NCBI GenBank assembly: GCA_024398055.1
Contig: CP073749.1
Coordinates: 4,402,594-4,466,593 of the forward strand
Origin: a bacterium SCSIO 12741
GTDB taxonomy: Bacteria > Bacteroidota > Bacteroidia > Flavobacteriales_G > Salibacteraceae
Reading direction: 5' to 3'
DNA: 64,000 nt
The position numbers and the translations under genes are program-made. This document shows, one piece after another, positions 10,033-18,165 of the stretch (position 1 is its first letter; each line of letters starts with the position of its first letter). The notes below the pieces were generated by a model, which saw only the letters and a program-made list of their open reading frames with translations, did not search any database and was not told the DNA's origin.

Positions 10033-10368
10033 TCACGAAAGAAGTTCCTGTTCAATCTCACTCCAAGGCTTTAAACCAAATACATTTCGGTCGTCAATAA
10101 AAAGATCGGCTTCGATTAATCTGGACATTCCAGGCTTCCAGGATTCTCCCGGTTTGGAGGCATTAACCGCATAAAAATCTACCCCATTTTGTCGGCAGTA
10201 TTCCACGGCATCTTCCAGGGTATCCCCATAACGGTAGGTCCAAAGAATGAGCTTATGCCCCGCTTGTTGCAGCTTTTTCATCACCTCGATGGCATCGGGT
10301 ATAGGTTTCCCAATTTTAGGATACTGGTGCTCCACAATGGTGCCATCAAAGTCTACCGCAATAATCAT
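10033..10368 (-). CDS. Small HAD-type phosphatase (BT0820-like), tandem copy 2
   Basis: A 111-residue HAD domain without cap. Motif I is 'VDFDGTIVE' at the N terminus, motif II 'LILWT', and motif IV 'LFIDDRN' near the C terminus, so the Mg-binding acidic residues are complete. The start is taken as the ATG at 10368 because it overlaps the stop of the upstream paralogue in an ATGA arrangement; the open frame continues a little further upstream to 10398 within that gene. It belongs to the small BT0820-like phosphatase group of Bacteroidota. The substrate is unknown. It and its neighbour align along their entire length, so they arose by tandem duplication. Confidence 0.8.
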   Translation of the reverse strand: MIIAVDFDGTIVEHQYPKIGKPIPDAIEVMKKLQQAGHKLILWTYRYGDTLEDAVEYCRQNGVDFYAVNASKPGESWKPGMSRLIEADLFIDDRNVFGLKPWSEIEQELLS

Positions 10369-10793
10369 TTGCCCATTAAGTTTTTTACCAGACCCCAAAA
10401 ACCTGAACTCTGGGGTTTGGCATCCTCATTACCATAAATGCCATTGGGATCTTCCATCCGTTTGATTTCTTGCCAAACTTCGCCCCACCCGGGCAATCCG
10501 CCCACATTTTTTTGGCTGATGAACAGTTCGCAATTAAGCTTTCGGCTACCATCGTCTTCGTTGAAGTCTTCACCCGGATAACTGTGGTTAACCGAATAAA
10601 ATTCAATGCCATTTTCGCGGCAAAATTCTACCGCATCTTCGAGTAGCTGCCCTTCCCTACGGGTCCACAAGATCAATTGATGCCTCGCCTTAATCATTTC
10701 ATTAAGGGTTTCAAAGGCAAAAATCTTGGGCTCCCCTATTTCAGGGTACCTGTCTTCTACAATGGTTCCGTCAAAGTCGATGGCAATAACCAA
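10365..10793 (-). CDS. Small HAD-type protein (BT0820-like), tandem copy 1, motif IV lost
   Basis: A 142-residue paralogue of the next gene. Motif I ('IDFDGTIVEDRYPEIG') and motif II ('LILWTRR') are kept, but where copy 2 has 'LFIDDRN' this copy reads 'LFISQKN': both acidic residues of motif IV, which normally help bind Mg, are replaced. It also has about 25 extra C-terminal residues. The start is TTG at 10793; no in-frame ATG is available nearby, since conserved residues begin directly after. Translation of the downstream copy is coupled through an ATGA overlap. It may be inactive, or may bind its partner as a non-catalytic subunit; both are inference. Confidence 0.78.
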   Translation of the reverse strand: MVIAIDFDGTIVEDRYPEIGEPKIFAFETLNEMIKARHQLILWTRREGQLLEDAVEFCRENGIEFYSVNHSYPGEDFNEDDGSRKLNCELFISQKNVGGLPGWGEVWQEIKRMEDPNGIYGNEDAKPQSSGFWGLVKNLMGK

Positions 10794-10818
10794 ACGCCTA
10801 ATGATTTTGGGTCAATAA

Positions 10819-11427
10819 TTATCTCATAAATTCCGCAGAATTCACCTCAAGATTATCGCTTAAGTCATAGCAATAAGGTGTTCCAGTCGGAATTTCTTTT
10901 TGAAGAATCTCTTCAGGACTCATGTTTTCCAAGTGCATAACAAGAGCACGTAGGCTATTTCCATGAGCCACTACCAGGATATCCTTTCCTTCTTTGAGAA
11001 GAGGTTCAATTTCAGCTTCGTAATAAGGGATCACCCGATCTTTGGTGTCTTTCAGGCTTTCTCCTCCAGGAGGGGCAATATCGTAGCTTCGTCTCCAAAT
11101 GTGTACTTGCTCCTCTCCGTATTCTTCACGCATAGCGTTCTTGTCTTTTCCTTGCAAGTCACCATACATTCTTTCGTTGAGCGCCTGGTCTTTAATCACA
11201 GGAATCGTTCCGTTACCATTTTTACTCAGAATGATATCCAGGGTACGGTTCGCTCTTTTCAGTACTGAGCTAAACGCTCTGTCAAAGGAATAATCAGCCA
11301 GTTTTTCACCAGCATTGGCAGCCTCATTCTCTCCTTTTTCGGTCAAATCCACATCTACCCATCCGGTAAACTTGTTTTGCAAATTCCATTCCGATTGACC
11401 GTGTCGCACTATTACTAATTGGGGCAT
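10819..11427 (-). CDS. gpmA: 2,3-bisphosphoglycerate-dependent phosphoglycerate mutase
   Basis: A 202-residue histidine phosphatase-fold protein with the phospho-histidine motif 'VIVRHGQSEWNLQNKFTGW' at residues 5-23, 'RMYGDLQG', 'PPGGESL' and the second catalytic His in 'VVAHGNSLRAL'. These are the diagnostic motifs of dPGM, which interconverts 3- and 2-phosphoglycerate in glycolysis and gluconeogenesis. It is shorter than the roughly 250-residue E. coli enzyme. It lies 25 bp upstream of the two small HAD genes on the same strand and may be co-transcribed with them. The 215 bp to sodA hold a divergent promoter region. Confidence 0.92.
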   Translation of the reverse strand: MPQLVIVRHGQSEWNLQNKFTGWVDVDLTEKGENEAANAGEKLADYSFDRAFSSVLKRANRTLDIILSKNGNGTIPVIKDQALNERMYGDLQGKDKNAMREEYGEEQVHIWRRSYDIAPPGGESLKDTKDRVIPYYEAEIEPLLKEGKDILVVAHGNSLRALVMHLENMSPEEILQKEIPTGTPYCYDLSDNLEVNSAEFMR

Positions 11428-11573
11428 AAATTGATTTTGATTTTCCGCCGGCTAAATTAGTGTATTCCCCCTAAAAATAGGACCTAAGTCAAGGGAATAA
11501 GAAGCGATTTTTGAACAAATTTTACCGAATCTTTGAGTCATAGATCGGGTCCTTAAAAAATGTAAAGCTAAAC

Positions 11574-11603
11574 TTTGGAGCTTATTGGCTTGTTTTATAT
11601 TTG
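11574..11603 (+). promoter_or_regulatory. Bacteroidota-type promoter of the superoxide dismutase gene
   Basis: A TTTG at 11574-11577 is followed after 18 nt by TATATTTG at 11596-11603, a full match to the Bacteroidota housekeeping promoter (TTTG, 17-20 nt, TAnnTTTG). Transcription would start about 11610, leaving a leader of about 33 nt before the ATG at 11643. Confidence 0.7.
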
Positions 11604-11642
11604 ATCCCTCAATTTTATGTGGAACACTAAACATTATTAATT

Positions 11643-12248
11643 ATGGCTTTTGAATTACCAAATCTGCGCTACGCTTACGACGCGCTAGAACCTTATATTG
11701 ATGCTCAAACCATGGAGATTCATCACTCCAAGCACCACGCTGGATATACCAGCAAACTTAACGCTGCTCTAGAAGGAACAGACGGTGAAGGCAAATTGAT
11801 CGAAGATATTCTTGCTAACATTGGCTCGTACGGTGGCGGTGTTCGTAACAACGGTGGTGGATACTACAACCACTGTCTTTTCTGGGAAATCATGTCGCCA
11901 AACGGCGGTGGTGAGCCTACAGGAGACTTGGCCGACGCAATTAATGCTGACTTAGGAGGATTCGAAGCTTTCAAAACAGCTTTCTCTAATGCAGCTGCTA
12001 CTCAGTTTGGTTCAGGTTGGGCTTGGCTTTGCGTAAACAACGGAAAATTGGAAGTTTGCTCTACTCCAAACCAAGACAATCCATTGATGCCTGATACCGG
12101 TTGTGGTGGAACTCCAATCCTTGCATTAGACGTTTGGGAGCATGCTTATTACTTGAAGTATCAAAACCGCAGACCTGATTACATCGAAAACTTCTTCAAC
12201 GTAATCAACTGGGACGAAGTAAACCGTCGTTTCCTGGAAGCGAGATAA
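11643..12248 (+). CDS. sodA: Superoxide dismutase, Mn-type of the Fe/Mn family
   Basis: A 201-residue cytoplasmic enzyme that converts superoxide to peroxide and oxygen. Metal ligands are visible: His in 'MEIHHSKHH', His in '[13 protein letters not shown]', and Asp and His in '[19 protein letters not shown]'. The Gly-rich 'NNGGG' and the 'NQDNPLMP' stretch resemble the Mn rather than the Fe subtype, but cambialistic use cannot be excluded. No signal peptide. It is a single-gene unit with its own promoter (11574-11603) and a strong terminator at 12272-12307. Confidence 0.93.
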   Translation: MAFELPNLRYAYDALEPYIDAQTMEIHHSKHHAGYTSKLNAALEGTDGEGKLIEDILANIGSYGGGVRNNGGGYYNHCLFWEIMSPNGGGEPTGDLADAINADLGGFEAFKTAFSNAAATQFGSGWAWLCVNNGKLEVCSTPNQDNPLMPDTGCGGTPILALDVWEHAYYLKYQNRRPDYIENFFNVINWDEVNRRFLEAR

Positions 12249-12271
12249 GCGAAACGCTTAATTCAAAATAT

Positions 12272-12307
12272 AAATCCCCTCCGAGTTTGCTCGAGGGGAT
12301 TTTTTTT
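12272..12307 (+). terminator. Rho-independent terminator of sodA
   Basis: Stem aaatcccctccgag (12272-12285), a TTTG loop and ctcgaggggattt (12290-12302) pair with one bulged C, followed by a run of T to 12307. It lies 24 bp after the sodA stop and 4 bp before the convergent gene's stop. Confidence 0.88.
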
Positions 12308-12310
12308 GGA

Positions 12311-13078
12311 TCAATTAAATCCGGTAGTAAATAGATTCCGTGCCCCATTGATTCCGCATTTCTGATAGCGGTTGTAGGCTTGCGCGGCTCGCTCCTCCAC
12401 CTGTTTCGGGGTTTCTCCCTTCAGCCATCCCTCCAAAGCGGCTACCAGTGTATAGGCCTCCGGGGCCATTAAGTGCGTTGTCCATAACCAGGGTTGTGCC
12501 CCTGAATTAAGTAAGGGTTGGTAGAAAAAATCTTTGCTATAACAGGCCAGGACAATCGCCGGCATGGATTTCTTTGAACTCTTCATATTCGGGGCGACAT
12601 CAAATTCCATCAAACCGTCATGTCCACAATAGGCCACTAAATCTGAAGCTCCCCCAAAGGGAATGGAATCATCTTCGTGAGTAACCCACTGATTGCGCTG
12701 GTAGTTGGAAGCATAAAGAAAATCCACAATGCAGGATCGAATGTGGCGTCCGTCATAGGCATCGGCTAGTAAATAAGCTTCTCCAGAACGGTGTTTAAAC
12801 AGGATACGTTCCAATATCATGGGGTTATCTACTTCTACCCTTTTTACATAAATCCACTCGTCGCTTTTGTACCGCAAAAAGGACTTAACCCCATAGGCTG
12901 CCCCCCAATAGAGGTTAGAAGCCGGATCCTGCCCATTACCTAAATGACTGGGAACCGGAACAATGCCCTGATTCTGATTGTCGCAAAGGGCTACAAACAC
13001 GTGAATGGTTTTAACCTCGGAAGCCAGTAAAGACGAGCTGATACCAAGAAGTAATAGAATCAATAGAAGGGTGCGCAT
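12311..13078 (-). CDS. Secreted protein of unknown function, possible caspase-like fold
   Basis: A 255-residue protein with a signal peptide (residues 1-19, ending 'SSLLAS'). The body starts with 'IHVFVALCDNQNQGIVPVP', a hydrophobic strand like the first strand of caspase/gingipain folds. Later come 'LVAYCGHDGLMEF' and, after about 25 residues, 'PAIVLACYSKDFF'; the spacing and strand context of this His and Cys recall the catalytic dyad of clan CD peptidases (usually 'GHG' and 'C'). That reading is my inference; the protein resembles conserved hypothetical proteins and I cannot name a family. Its stop faces the sodA terminator, and the 195 bp before its start carry repeats. Confidence 0.6.
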   Translation of the reverse strand: MRTLLLILLLLGISSSLLASEVKTIHVFVALCDNQNQGIVPVPSHLGNGQDPASNLYWGAAYGVKSFLRYKSDEWIYVKRVEVDNPMILERILFKHRSGEAYLLADAYDGRHIRSCIVDFLYASNYQRNQWVTHEDDSIPFGGASDLVAYCGHDGLMEFDVAPNMKSSKKSMPAIVLACYSKDFFYQPLLNSGAQPWLWTTHLMAPEAYTLVAALEGWLKGETPKQVEERAAQAYNRYQKCGINGARNLFTTGFN

Positions 13079-13120
13079 GGCGGGATAACGAGAAATCCTT
13101 CGGTTTGGTACCTAGGTGGA

Positions 13121-13210
13121 ATCTTCAAACTTCAATCTTCAAACTTCAATCTTCAAACTTCAATCTTCGAGATTCGAGATTCGAGATTCGAGATTCGAGA
13201 TTCGAGATTC
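13121..13210. repeat. Intergenic tandem repeats: 14-bp units then six 7-bp GAGATTC units
   Basis: About three copies of a 14-bp unit (atcttcaaacttca) from 13121 to about 13162 run directly into six perfect copies of GAGATTC at 13169-13210. The flank after it (13211-13252) holds reverse-complement-like tracts (gaagattgaa), so the region can fold back on itself. A shorter relative lies in front of miaE (33291-33350). Confidence 0.88.
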
Positions 13211-13273
13211 AACATGAAGATTGAAAATTGAACCTGAAAATTGAAAATTCAATAATGCTACTATATTCGCAAA

Positions 13274-13972
13274 ATGCACGAAAATTGGAATTCGACCAAA
13301 AAAGAGGCTCTGTGGGACTTTTTGCAACAATACCTGACCGATGAGCGTCGGGAGCTATTTGAGCAAATATTGGAGTACAGAACCGACCATTTTGCGGTTT
13401 GTGTAGAAGATGTTTACCACGAACACAATGCCGGCGCCTTGGTAAGAACAGCTGAGTGCTTTGGGATTCAGAAGCTGTTTGTGATGCAAGACATCAACGA
13501 TTTTAATGTGCAAAAAGGCATGTCTAAAGGTGCGGAGCATTGGTTAGACATTGAATACTACAGGCGAAAAGGGCGTTCGACCTACGACTGCATGGATCGG
13601 GTTCGCGAATTGGGCTATCAGGTTGTAGCTACCACTCCCCATTCCAATGATGTAGACTTAAGGGAATTTGATTTCACCCAAAAATCGGCTTTCTTTTTTG
13701 GTAAAGAAAAGGCTGGGCTATCTCCTGAAATTGTCGAGCAGGCCGATGTTTGCTTGCGTATTCCCATCTATGGCGTTACGGAGAGCTATAACATATCGGT
13801 ATCCGCAGCACTCATCCTTTACGAGCTTACCCAAAAACTACACAACTCCAATCTCGACTGGCGACTATCGGCCGATGAACAGCGGGAGAAACGATTGAAT
13901 TGGGCCCTTCATTCCATAACACGAAGCGACGTATTTGTACGAGAATTTGAGCGTTTATATAAGAGAGCTTAA
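13274..13972 (+). CDS. trmH: TrmH/SpoU-family RNA 2'-O-methyltransferase, probably tRNA Gm18
   Basis: A 232-residue SPOUT methyltransferase. The three SpoU motifs are present: 'HNAGALVRTAECFG' near residue 55, 'FFFGKEKAGLS' near 145 and 'IPIYGVTESYNISVSAAL' near 170. These form the trefoil knot that binds S-adenosylmethionine. Length and the absence of an N-terminal L30e-like substrate-binding domain fit TrmH, which methylates G18 of tRNA, rather than RlmB. The frame ends with a 4-bp convergent overlap with cysH. A TATATTCG, one base from the TAnnTTTG element, lies four bases before the ATG, so the message may be nearly leaderless. Confidence 0.85.
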   Translation: MHENWNSTKKEALWDFLQQYLTDERRELFEQILEYRTDHFAVCVEDVYHEHNAGALVRTAECFGIQKLFVMQDINDFNVQKGMSKGAEHWLDIEYYRRKGRSTYDCMDRVRELGYQVVATTPHSNDVDLREFDFTQKSAFFFGKEKAGLSPEIVEQADVCLRIPIYGVTESYNISVSAALILYELTQKLHNSNLDWRLSADEQREKRLNWALHSITRSDVFVREFERLYKRA

Positions 13973-14679
13973 CTGTGCAAACCGCATTCTTTTTTAGAGC
14001 TTTCCCACCACCAACGGCCATCCCGGGCTTCTTCTCCCAGCGTGAGTGAACGGGTACACGGAGCACAACCAATACTTTTAAATCCTTGATCATACAGTGG
14101 ATTATAGGGTACCCGGTACTCCTTTATCTTTTGAATAACCTCCTCTTCGCTCCAATTAAACAGGGGATAATACTTGTAAATGTGCATTTTGGCGTCATAT
14201 TCCCACTGCGATCGTTGTGCCCTATCCTTGGACTGTCCTCCTCGTAAACCACTAATCCATACACGTTTTCCAGTCAACGCTCTTTGCAGAGGTTCCACCT
14301 TTCGGAGAAAACAGCAGTTCAATCTATTCTCGGGACTTTGGTAAAAGGAATTGGGTCCATCCACTTCAAGCATCATCTGCAGTCCGGTATGCTCGGGAAC
14401 ATAGGTTTGAATTTTTATGGCGTAGCGATTGAGCGTTCTAAACCAAGTGTCGTATGTCTCAGGAAACAAGCGCCCTGTGTCTATGGTAAAGAGTTCTACC
14501 GGAAGCTGATGGGTGGCGATGTAATGGGTAATTAATTGTCCCTCCAGTCCAAAGGCTGTGGAGCACACCACTCCTCTACCCGCCCATTGAGCTACCCGCT
14601 GAATTCCTTCTACCGGTGAGAGCCCTTTCAACTCGGCCCTCATCCCTGTTAATTCCGCATCACTCATTGTTGCTTTCAT
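13969..14679 (-). CDS. cysH: Adenylyl-sulfate / phosphoadenylyl-sulfate reductase
   Basis: About 236 residues. The PP-loop region 'VCSTAFGLEGQ' and 'FTIDTGRLFPETY' identify the PAPS reductase family. Two cysteine pairs, 'RLNCCFLRK' and 'GCAPCTRSL', are the 4Fe-4S cluster ligands of the APS-reducing (plant and bacterial assimilatory) type, and the terminal 'KECGLHS' carries the catalytic Cys. The enzyme reduces APS (or PAPS) to sulfite in sulfate assimilation. The start at ATG 14679 is preferred; a TTG at 14706 is open upstream. It follows an Rrf2 regulator by about 55 bp, which may control sulfur assimilation. No cysD/N or cysI is next to it. Confidence 0.9.
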   Translation of the reverse strand: MKATMSDAELTGMRAELKGLSPVEGIQRVAQWAGRGVVCSTAFGLEGQLITHYIATHQLPVELFTIDTGRLFPETYDTWFRTLNRYAIKIQTYVPEHTGLQMMLEVDGPNSFYQSPENRLNCCFLRKVEPLQRALTGKRVWISGLRGGQSKDRAQRSQWEYDAKMHIYKYYPLFNWSEEEVIQKIKEYRVPYNPLYDQGFKSIGCAPCTRSLTLGEEARDGRWWWESSKKECGLHS

Positions 14680-14734
14680 AGTGGACAAATCTATATAATC
14701 TACCAATTTAATAGATTAATAAATCAAAAAAATA

Positions 14735-15148
14735 TCAACGGTTAATCAAATCTGCTACTGTCTTATTTTCCAATACTTTAAGTGTTGTATCGCGAACTTC
14801 AATCATCACCTTGTTCAAACCACATTCCTTTTCACTCGTGCACTCATCGCACTTTTCATAGAAATTCAGACTCACACAGGGCAACATGGCAATCGGGCCA
14901 TTCATAAATCGAATGATCTTGGCCAATCCAACATCCGATGGCGGTTTACGCAGGTAGTAACCTCCCCCCTTGCCCATCTTACTGGAAAGCACACCGATCT
15001 TTTTCAGTTCTAATAAAATGGCTTCCAAAAATTTTTTGGGAATCTTGGTTTCCACGGCGATTTCAGAAATCAGCTGTGGTCCCTGATCGTATTTTTCGGC
15101 CAAATACCCCAAAGCCAATAAGGCATATTTCGTTTTCTTAGAAATCAT
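14735..15148 (-). CDS. Rrf2-family transcriptional regulator with Cys cluster
   Basis: A 137-residue winged-helix protein starting 'MISKKTKYALLALGYLAE', the typical Rrf2 N terminus. Residues about 100-120 carry four cysteines ('LPCVSLNFYEKCDECTSEKE' and the following 'CGL'), similar to the Fe-S-binding loop of IscR and NsrR. Placed directly in front of cysH on the same strand, it probably regulates sulfur assimilation or senses Fe-S or redox state; that is inference from context. A TAGCTTTG element lies only four bases before the ATG (15153-15160 on the complementary strand), so the transcript may be leaderless. Confidence 0.88.
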   Translation of the reverse strand: MISKKTKYALLALGYLAEKYDQGPQLISEIAVETKIPKKFLEAILLELKKIGVLSSKMGKGGGYYLRKPPSDVGLAKIIRFMNGPIAMLPCVSLNFYEKCDECTSEKECGLNKVMIEVRDTTLKVLENKTVADLINR

Positions 15149-15190
15149 ACCGCAAAGCTAATACTTGCCTCAAATTTTCCTGAAAGAGTT

Positions 15191-16216
15191 CTATGCCCGC
15201 TTAACCAAAGCCTGATTAATGGCCTTAATTAGACCGGGGCCTTTGTAAATCAATCCGGTATAAACCTGAACCAGGGCCGCGCCCGCATCCAGTTTTTCCA
15301 AGGCATCCTGAGCAGAAGTAATTCCCCCTACTCCGATGATAGGGAATTTGTTTTGTCCTTTTTGGTGCAAGTAACGAATCACTTCCGTAGAACGATTTTT
15401 TACCGGAGCTCCGCTCAATCCACCGGCTTCCGAGGTAATGGTTTCTGAAGTCTTTAAGCCGCTGCGATCAATTGTTGTATTGGTGGCAATAACGCCATCG
15501 ATTTGGGTATCGTTCACGATATCTACAATATCATCCAACTGTTCATCGGTCAAATCCGGAGCAATTTTCAAAAGGATGGGCTTAGTTTTAGGTTTCTCTT
15601 GATTAAGCCGTTGCAATTCACTCAGCAATTCGGTAAGCGGCTTTTTGTCTTGCAGAGCCCGAAGGTTCGGAGTATTTGGAGAAGAAACATTGACCACGAA
15701 ATAATCCACATAGGGGTACAAGGCCTGAAAACACAAGCGATAGTCTTCGGTGGCTTCCTCATTAGGAGTCACCTTGTTTTTACCGATGTTTCCACCAATA
15801 ATCAGGTTCTTATCCCGATTCTTCAAATTGGCCACAGCGGCTTCTACTCCTTCATTGTTAAAGCCCATACGATTGATCAGTCCCTCATCGGCGGGTAGAC
15901 GAAACATGCGGGGCTTAGGGTTTCCCGGTTGACCTTTGGGCGTTACTGTACCTATTTCAATGAAACCAAAGCCCAAGTCCTTAAAATCAGGATACAACTC
16001 GGCGTTTTTATCAAAGCCAGCTGCCAGTCCAACTGGATTCGGGAATTTAAGCCCAAAAACTTCGCGCTCCAGGGATGGGTGCTTCACGGTGTACATCGAG
16101 CGAAAGAGTGACCGCATACCAGGAATCATAAAAACATTCTTGAGCATTCGGGTGGTAAAATGATGCGCCTTTTCAGGAGTCATCGTAAACAGAAGGGGCT
16201 TAATTAGAGCGTACAT
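15191..16216 (-). CDS. pyrD: Dihydroorotate dehydrogenase (quinone), class 2
   Basis: A 341-residue flavoprotein of de novo pyrimidine synthesis, oxidising dihydroorotate to orotate with quinone. The N-terminal helical hairpin ('[20 protein letters not shown]') is the membrane-associating extension of class 2 enzymes. Diagnostic parts include '[13 protein letters not shown]', 'NRMGFNNEG', '[13 protein letters not shown]' (catalytic Ser), '[10 protein letters not shown]' and 'GGLSGAPVK'. A TACTTTTG element (complement of 16233-16240) sits 16 nt before the ATG. The next gene upstream is divergent. Confidence 0.94.
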   Translation of the reverse strand: MYALIKPLLFTMTPEKAHHFTTRMLKNVFMIPGMRSLFRSMYTVKHPSLEREVFGLKFPNPVGLAAGFDKNAELYPDFKDLGFGFIEIGTVTPKGQPGNPKPRMFRLPADEGLINRMGFNNEGVEAAVANLKNRDKNLIIGGNIGKNKVTPNEEATEDYRLCFQALYPYVDYFVVNVSSPNTPNLRALQDKKPLTELLSELQRLNQEKPKTKPILLKIAPDLTDEQLDDIVDIVNDTQIDGVIATNTTIDRSGLKTSETITSEAGGLSGAPVKNRSTEVIRYLHQKGQNKFPIIGVGGITSAQDALEKLDAGAALVQVYTGLIYKGPGLIKAINQALVKRA

Positions 16217-16326
16217 AATCCAAGTTGTGCGGCAAAAGTAGTACGTTCCTTCTCGTACACCCCGTCCTGTTGAAAAACCTTTTTAACAGTGTAGGCATTC
16301 CATACGCTGGGCCTTACATTTGAAGA

Positions 16327-17418
16327 ATGGATGACTACCGGAGACTCTTTTGGGCAAAACGAGTGATTCTAATTGGAATTATTTCCTGTGCGGCTCTATG
16401 TCTTCCACTCTGGCTCAATAGCCGATCCCTTCCGCTTATTCCACTTTTGGAAGGCATGTTGGTTCTTAGAACTCCCTTCGATCAAATACTGCTTGGCCTA
16501 ACGACCTTGGCTGGGCTGCTGGCCATTGTTTGGCCTAAAAAGAGTTGGCCCGGGCTTCTGTTTCTGGCAGGTGTTATGGGACTCATGATCCAAGACTGGA
16601 ACAGGATGCAACCATGGATGTTTCATTTCGTCATGCTCCTGGTCATTCTGCAATCCCTTCCTGGAAAATACAAGCATTATCTTCCAGCCAAACCGGTGCT
16701 TGCTGCGGTACAATTGGGGGTTATTGGCCTCTACTTCTGGAGCGGATGGTACAAGCTTAACGATGGCTATTCTGAAAAAATCGTTCCCTACGTGGTTTAT
16801 CCTATTTACAATCAATGGTGGATGGCTCACCCCTTTATTCACCGGATAGTATTTCGAATGGCCCTGTTGGCACCTTACCTGGAAATGGCCACTGCCATTG
16901 CGCTATTAATCCCAAGAACACGGACCGTTGCGGTTTTGTTAGGCACTACGCTTCATTTAGGCATCTTGTATTTATTGGGTCCTTTAGGACATAACACCAA
17001 TGCGGTGATTTGGCCCTGGAATATCGTGTTAATTCCACTTCTCTTTCTCTTGTTCTTCAAGCAAAAAGACTTTGGGCTAAACCGCCACCTATTCCGTATT
17101 CAATGGGTTGGACTTATCGCGCTGGCCTTTGTGCTGGTAATACCGGCACTGAACATGACGGGACGATACAACAAAAGCCTATCCTTCGAACTGTATTCCG
17201 GCACCAATTACACCCGGCACCTTCAGTTTCACAAAAGCGATGTCAAGCACCTTCCAAACCACCTGGAGAATCTGAGTTACAACTTTAAGGATTCGGTATA
17301 CATCCGGACTTATGAATGGGCTCTACGGGATATAAAAACGCCACCCAATCCGGATCCTAAAGTAACGGATCAGTGGCAACGTCAACTGATTCCTCTATTT
17401 AGAGCTGAGCAAGAATAG
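16327..17418 (+). CDS. Polytopic membrane protein, HTTM/DoxX-like
   Basis: A 363-residue protein with about eight hydrophobic segments in residues 10-250 and a soluble tail. 'YFWSGWYKLN', 'APYLEMATAIALLIP' and 'GTTLHLGILYLL' resemble proteins of the HTTM (vitamin K-dependent carboxylase N-terminal-like) and DoxX groups. I cannot assign a substrate or reaction. Its 3' end overlaps the convergent nuclease-like gene by about 20 bp. TACATTTG at 16315-16322 lies four bases before the ATG, a leaderless-type arrangement. Confidence 0.65.
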   Translation: MDDYRRLFWAKRVILIGIISCAALCLPLWLNSRSLPLIPLLEGMLVLRTPFDQILLGLTTLAGLLAIVWPKKSWPGLLFLAGVMGLMIQDWNRMQPWMFHFVMLLVILQSLPGKYKHYLPAKPVLAAVQLGVIGLYFWSGWYKLNDGYSEKIVPYVVYPIYNQWWMAHPFIHRIVFRMALLAPYLEMATAIALLIPRTRTVAVLLGTTLHLGILYLLGPLGHNTNAVIWPWNIVLIPLLFLLFFKQKDFGLNRHLFRIQWVGLIALAFVLVIPALNMTGRYNKSLSFELYSGTNYTRHLQFHKSDVKHLPNHLENLSYNFKDSVYIRTYEWALRDIKTPPNPDPKVTDQWQRQLIPLFRAEQE

Positions 17419-17956
17419 CCGAGGCAGCCAGGTAGATAATCACCCCTATGTTGGCCGCCAGTAAGCAAAGTGCAAGCACTTTCCAAAGCGTTGCTTTCCA
17501 GGTAGACCGCCCTTTAATTAACGGAAATTCGATAGTACTAATGGAATACCCCTCCATGTCCACAAGCAGAATTTTGCTTTTTCCATTCACCAAGGCATAC
17601 TCCAACAATTGCCGGCGGGTAGAACTGTATTGAGGACTTATCGCCTTTTCGCCGGATTTTATTTCTACCAAATACTCTTGTCCCCCCTTCTTGACTTTTA
17701 CATCTGGCCGGATGGTGGAAGAAACGACTTTCCCATCCACATTAAAGTCATGAGACAATTCCGGTTGATAATCCACCAAGGTAAATCCTTGTTCTTCCAG
17801 AAATCCTAAGGCCTCTTGCTCCTTTTCCCGCCCTCTGCGCAACCGTTTGGTCTGCTTGGAACGATCGATCCACTGGAGCAGGAAAAACACGCTTATTCCA
17901 CCCACTATTCCAGCAGCGATATACGGCAATAACTGAAGAAAAAGGTCTAAGTCCAT
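17399..17956 (-). CDS. Membrane-anchored PD-(D/E)XK nuclease-like protein
   Basis: About 185 residues: an N-terminal membrane helix (near residues 8-25), a basic stretch ('KQTKRLRRGREKEQEA'), a soluble domain and a second hydrophobic segment at the C terminus. The soluble part contains 'RPDVKVKKGGQEYLVEIKSG', the D...ExK signature of the PD-(D/E)XK fold, preceded by a Glu in the first helix. This is the pattern of restriction-endonuclease-like domains. No function is known to me. The ATG at 17956 is preferred to the TTG at 17986 because the membrane segment follows it directly. It converges with and overlaps the HTTM-like gene. Confidence 0.65.
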   Translation of the reverse strand: MDLDLFLQLLPYIAAGIVGGISVFFLLQWIDRSKQTKRLRRGREKEQEALGFLEEQGFTLVDYQPELSHDFNVDGKVVSSTIRPDVKVKKGGQEYLVEIKSGEKAISPQYSSTRRQLLEYALVNGKSKILLVDMEGYSISTIEFPLIKGRSTWKATLWKVLALCLLAANIGVIIYLAASAILAQL

Positions 17957-18139
17957 AAGCTTGGGATTGGTGGGCAAGATAACCAATCACCTTTTGAATC
18001 TTAAATGATCAGGTTAAATTTTCAACCTTTAGTTGGAGCACATCGCACTTTGAGGTTGGAAAAGCTGGTTCAAAATCACCGGTTTAACAATTGAAAATTC
18101 AAAGGCGAATTCTTTCGCACTCTCCTATTAGGTATTTAG

Positions 18140-18147
18140 TATTTTTG
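18140..18147 (+). promoter_or_regulatory. TAnnTTTG promoter element of the riboflavin gene
   Basis: TATTTTTG at 18140-18147 matches the Bacteroidota -7 element 18 nt before the ATG. No clear TTTG lies at the expected distance, only TTTC at 18113-18116. I see no FMN riboswitch in the 209 bp before the gene. Confidence 0.4.
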
Positions 18148-18165
18148 CCGGCCTAAACAGGACTT

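Noticed and set aside
13121-13252. CRISPR array
   Set aside because: Units are 7 and 14 bp with no spacers, so simple tandem repeats.
17957-18165. FMN riboswitch in front of the riboflavin gene
   Set aside because: None of the conserved FMN aptamer elements are visible in the 209 bp.
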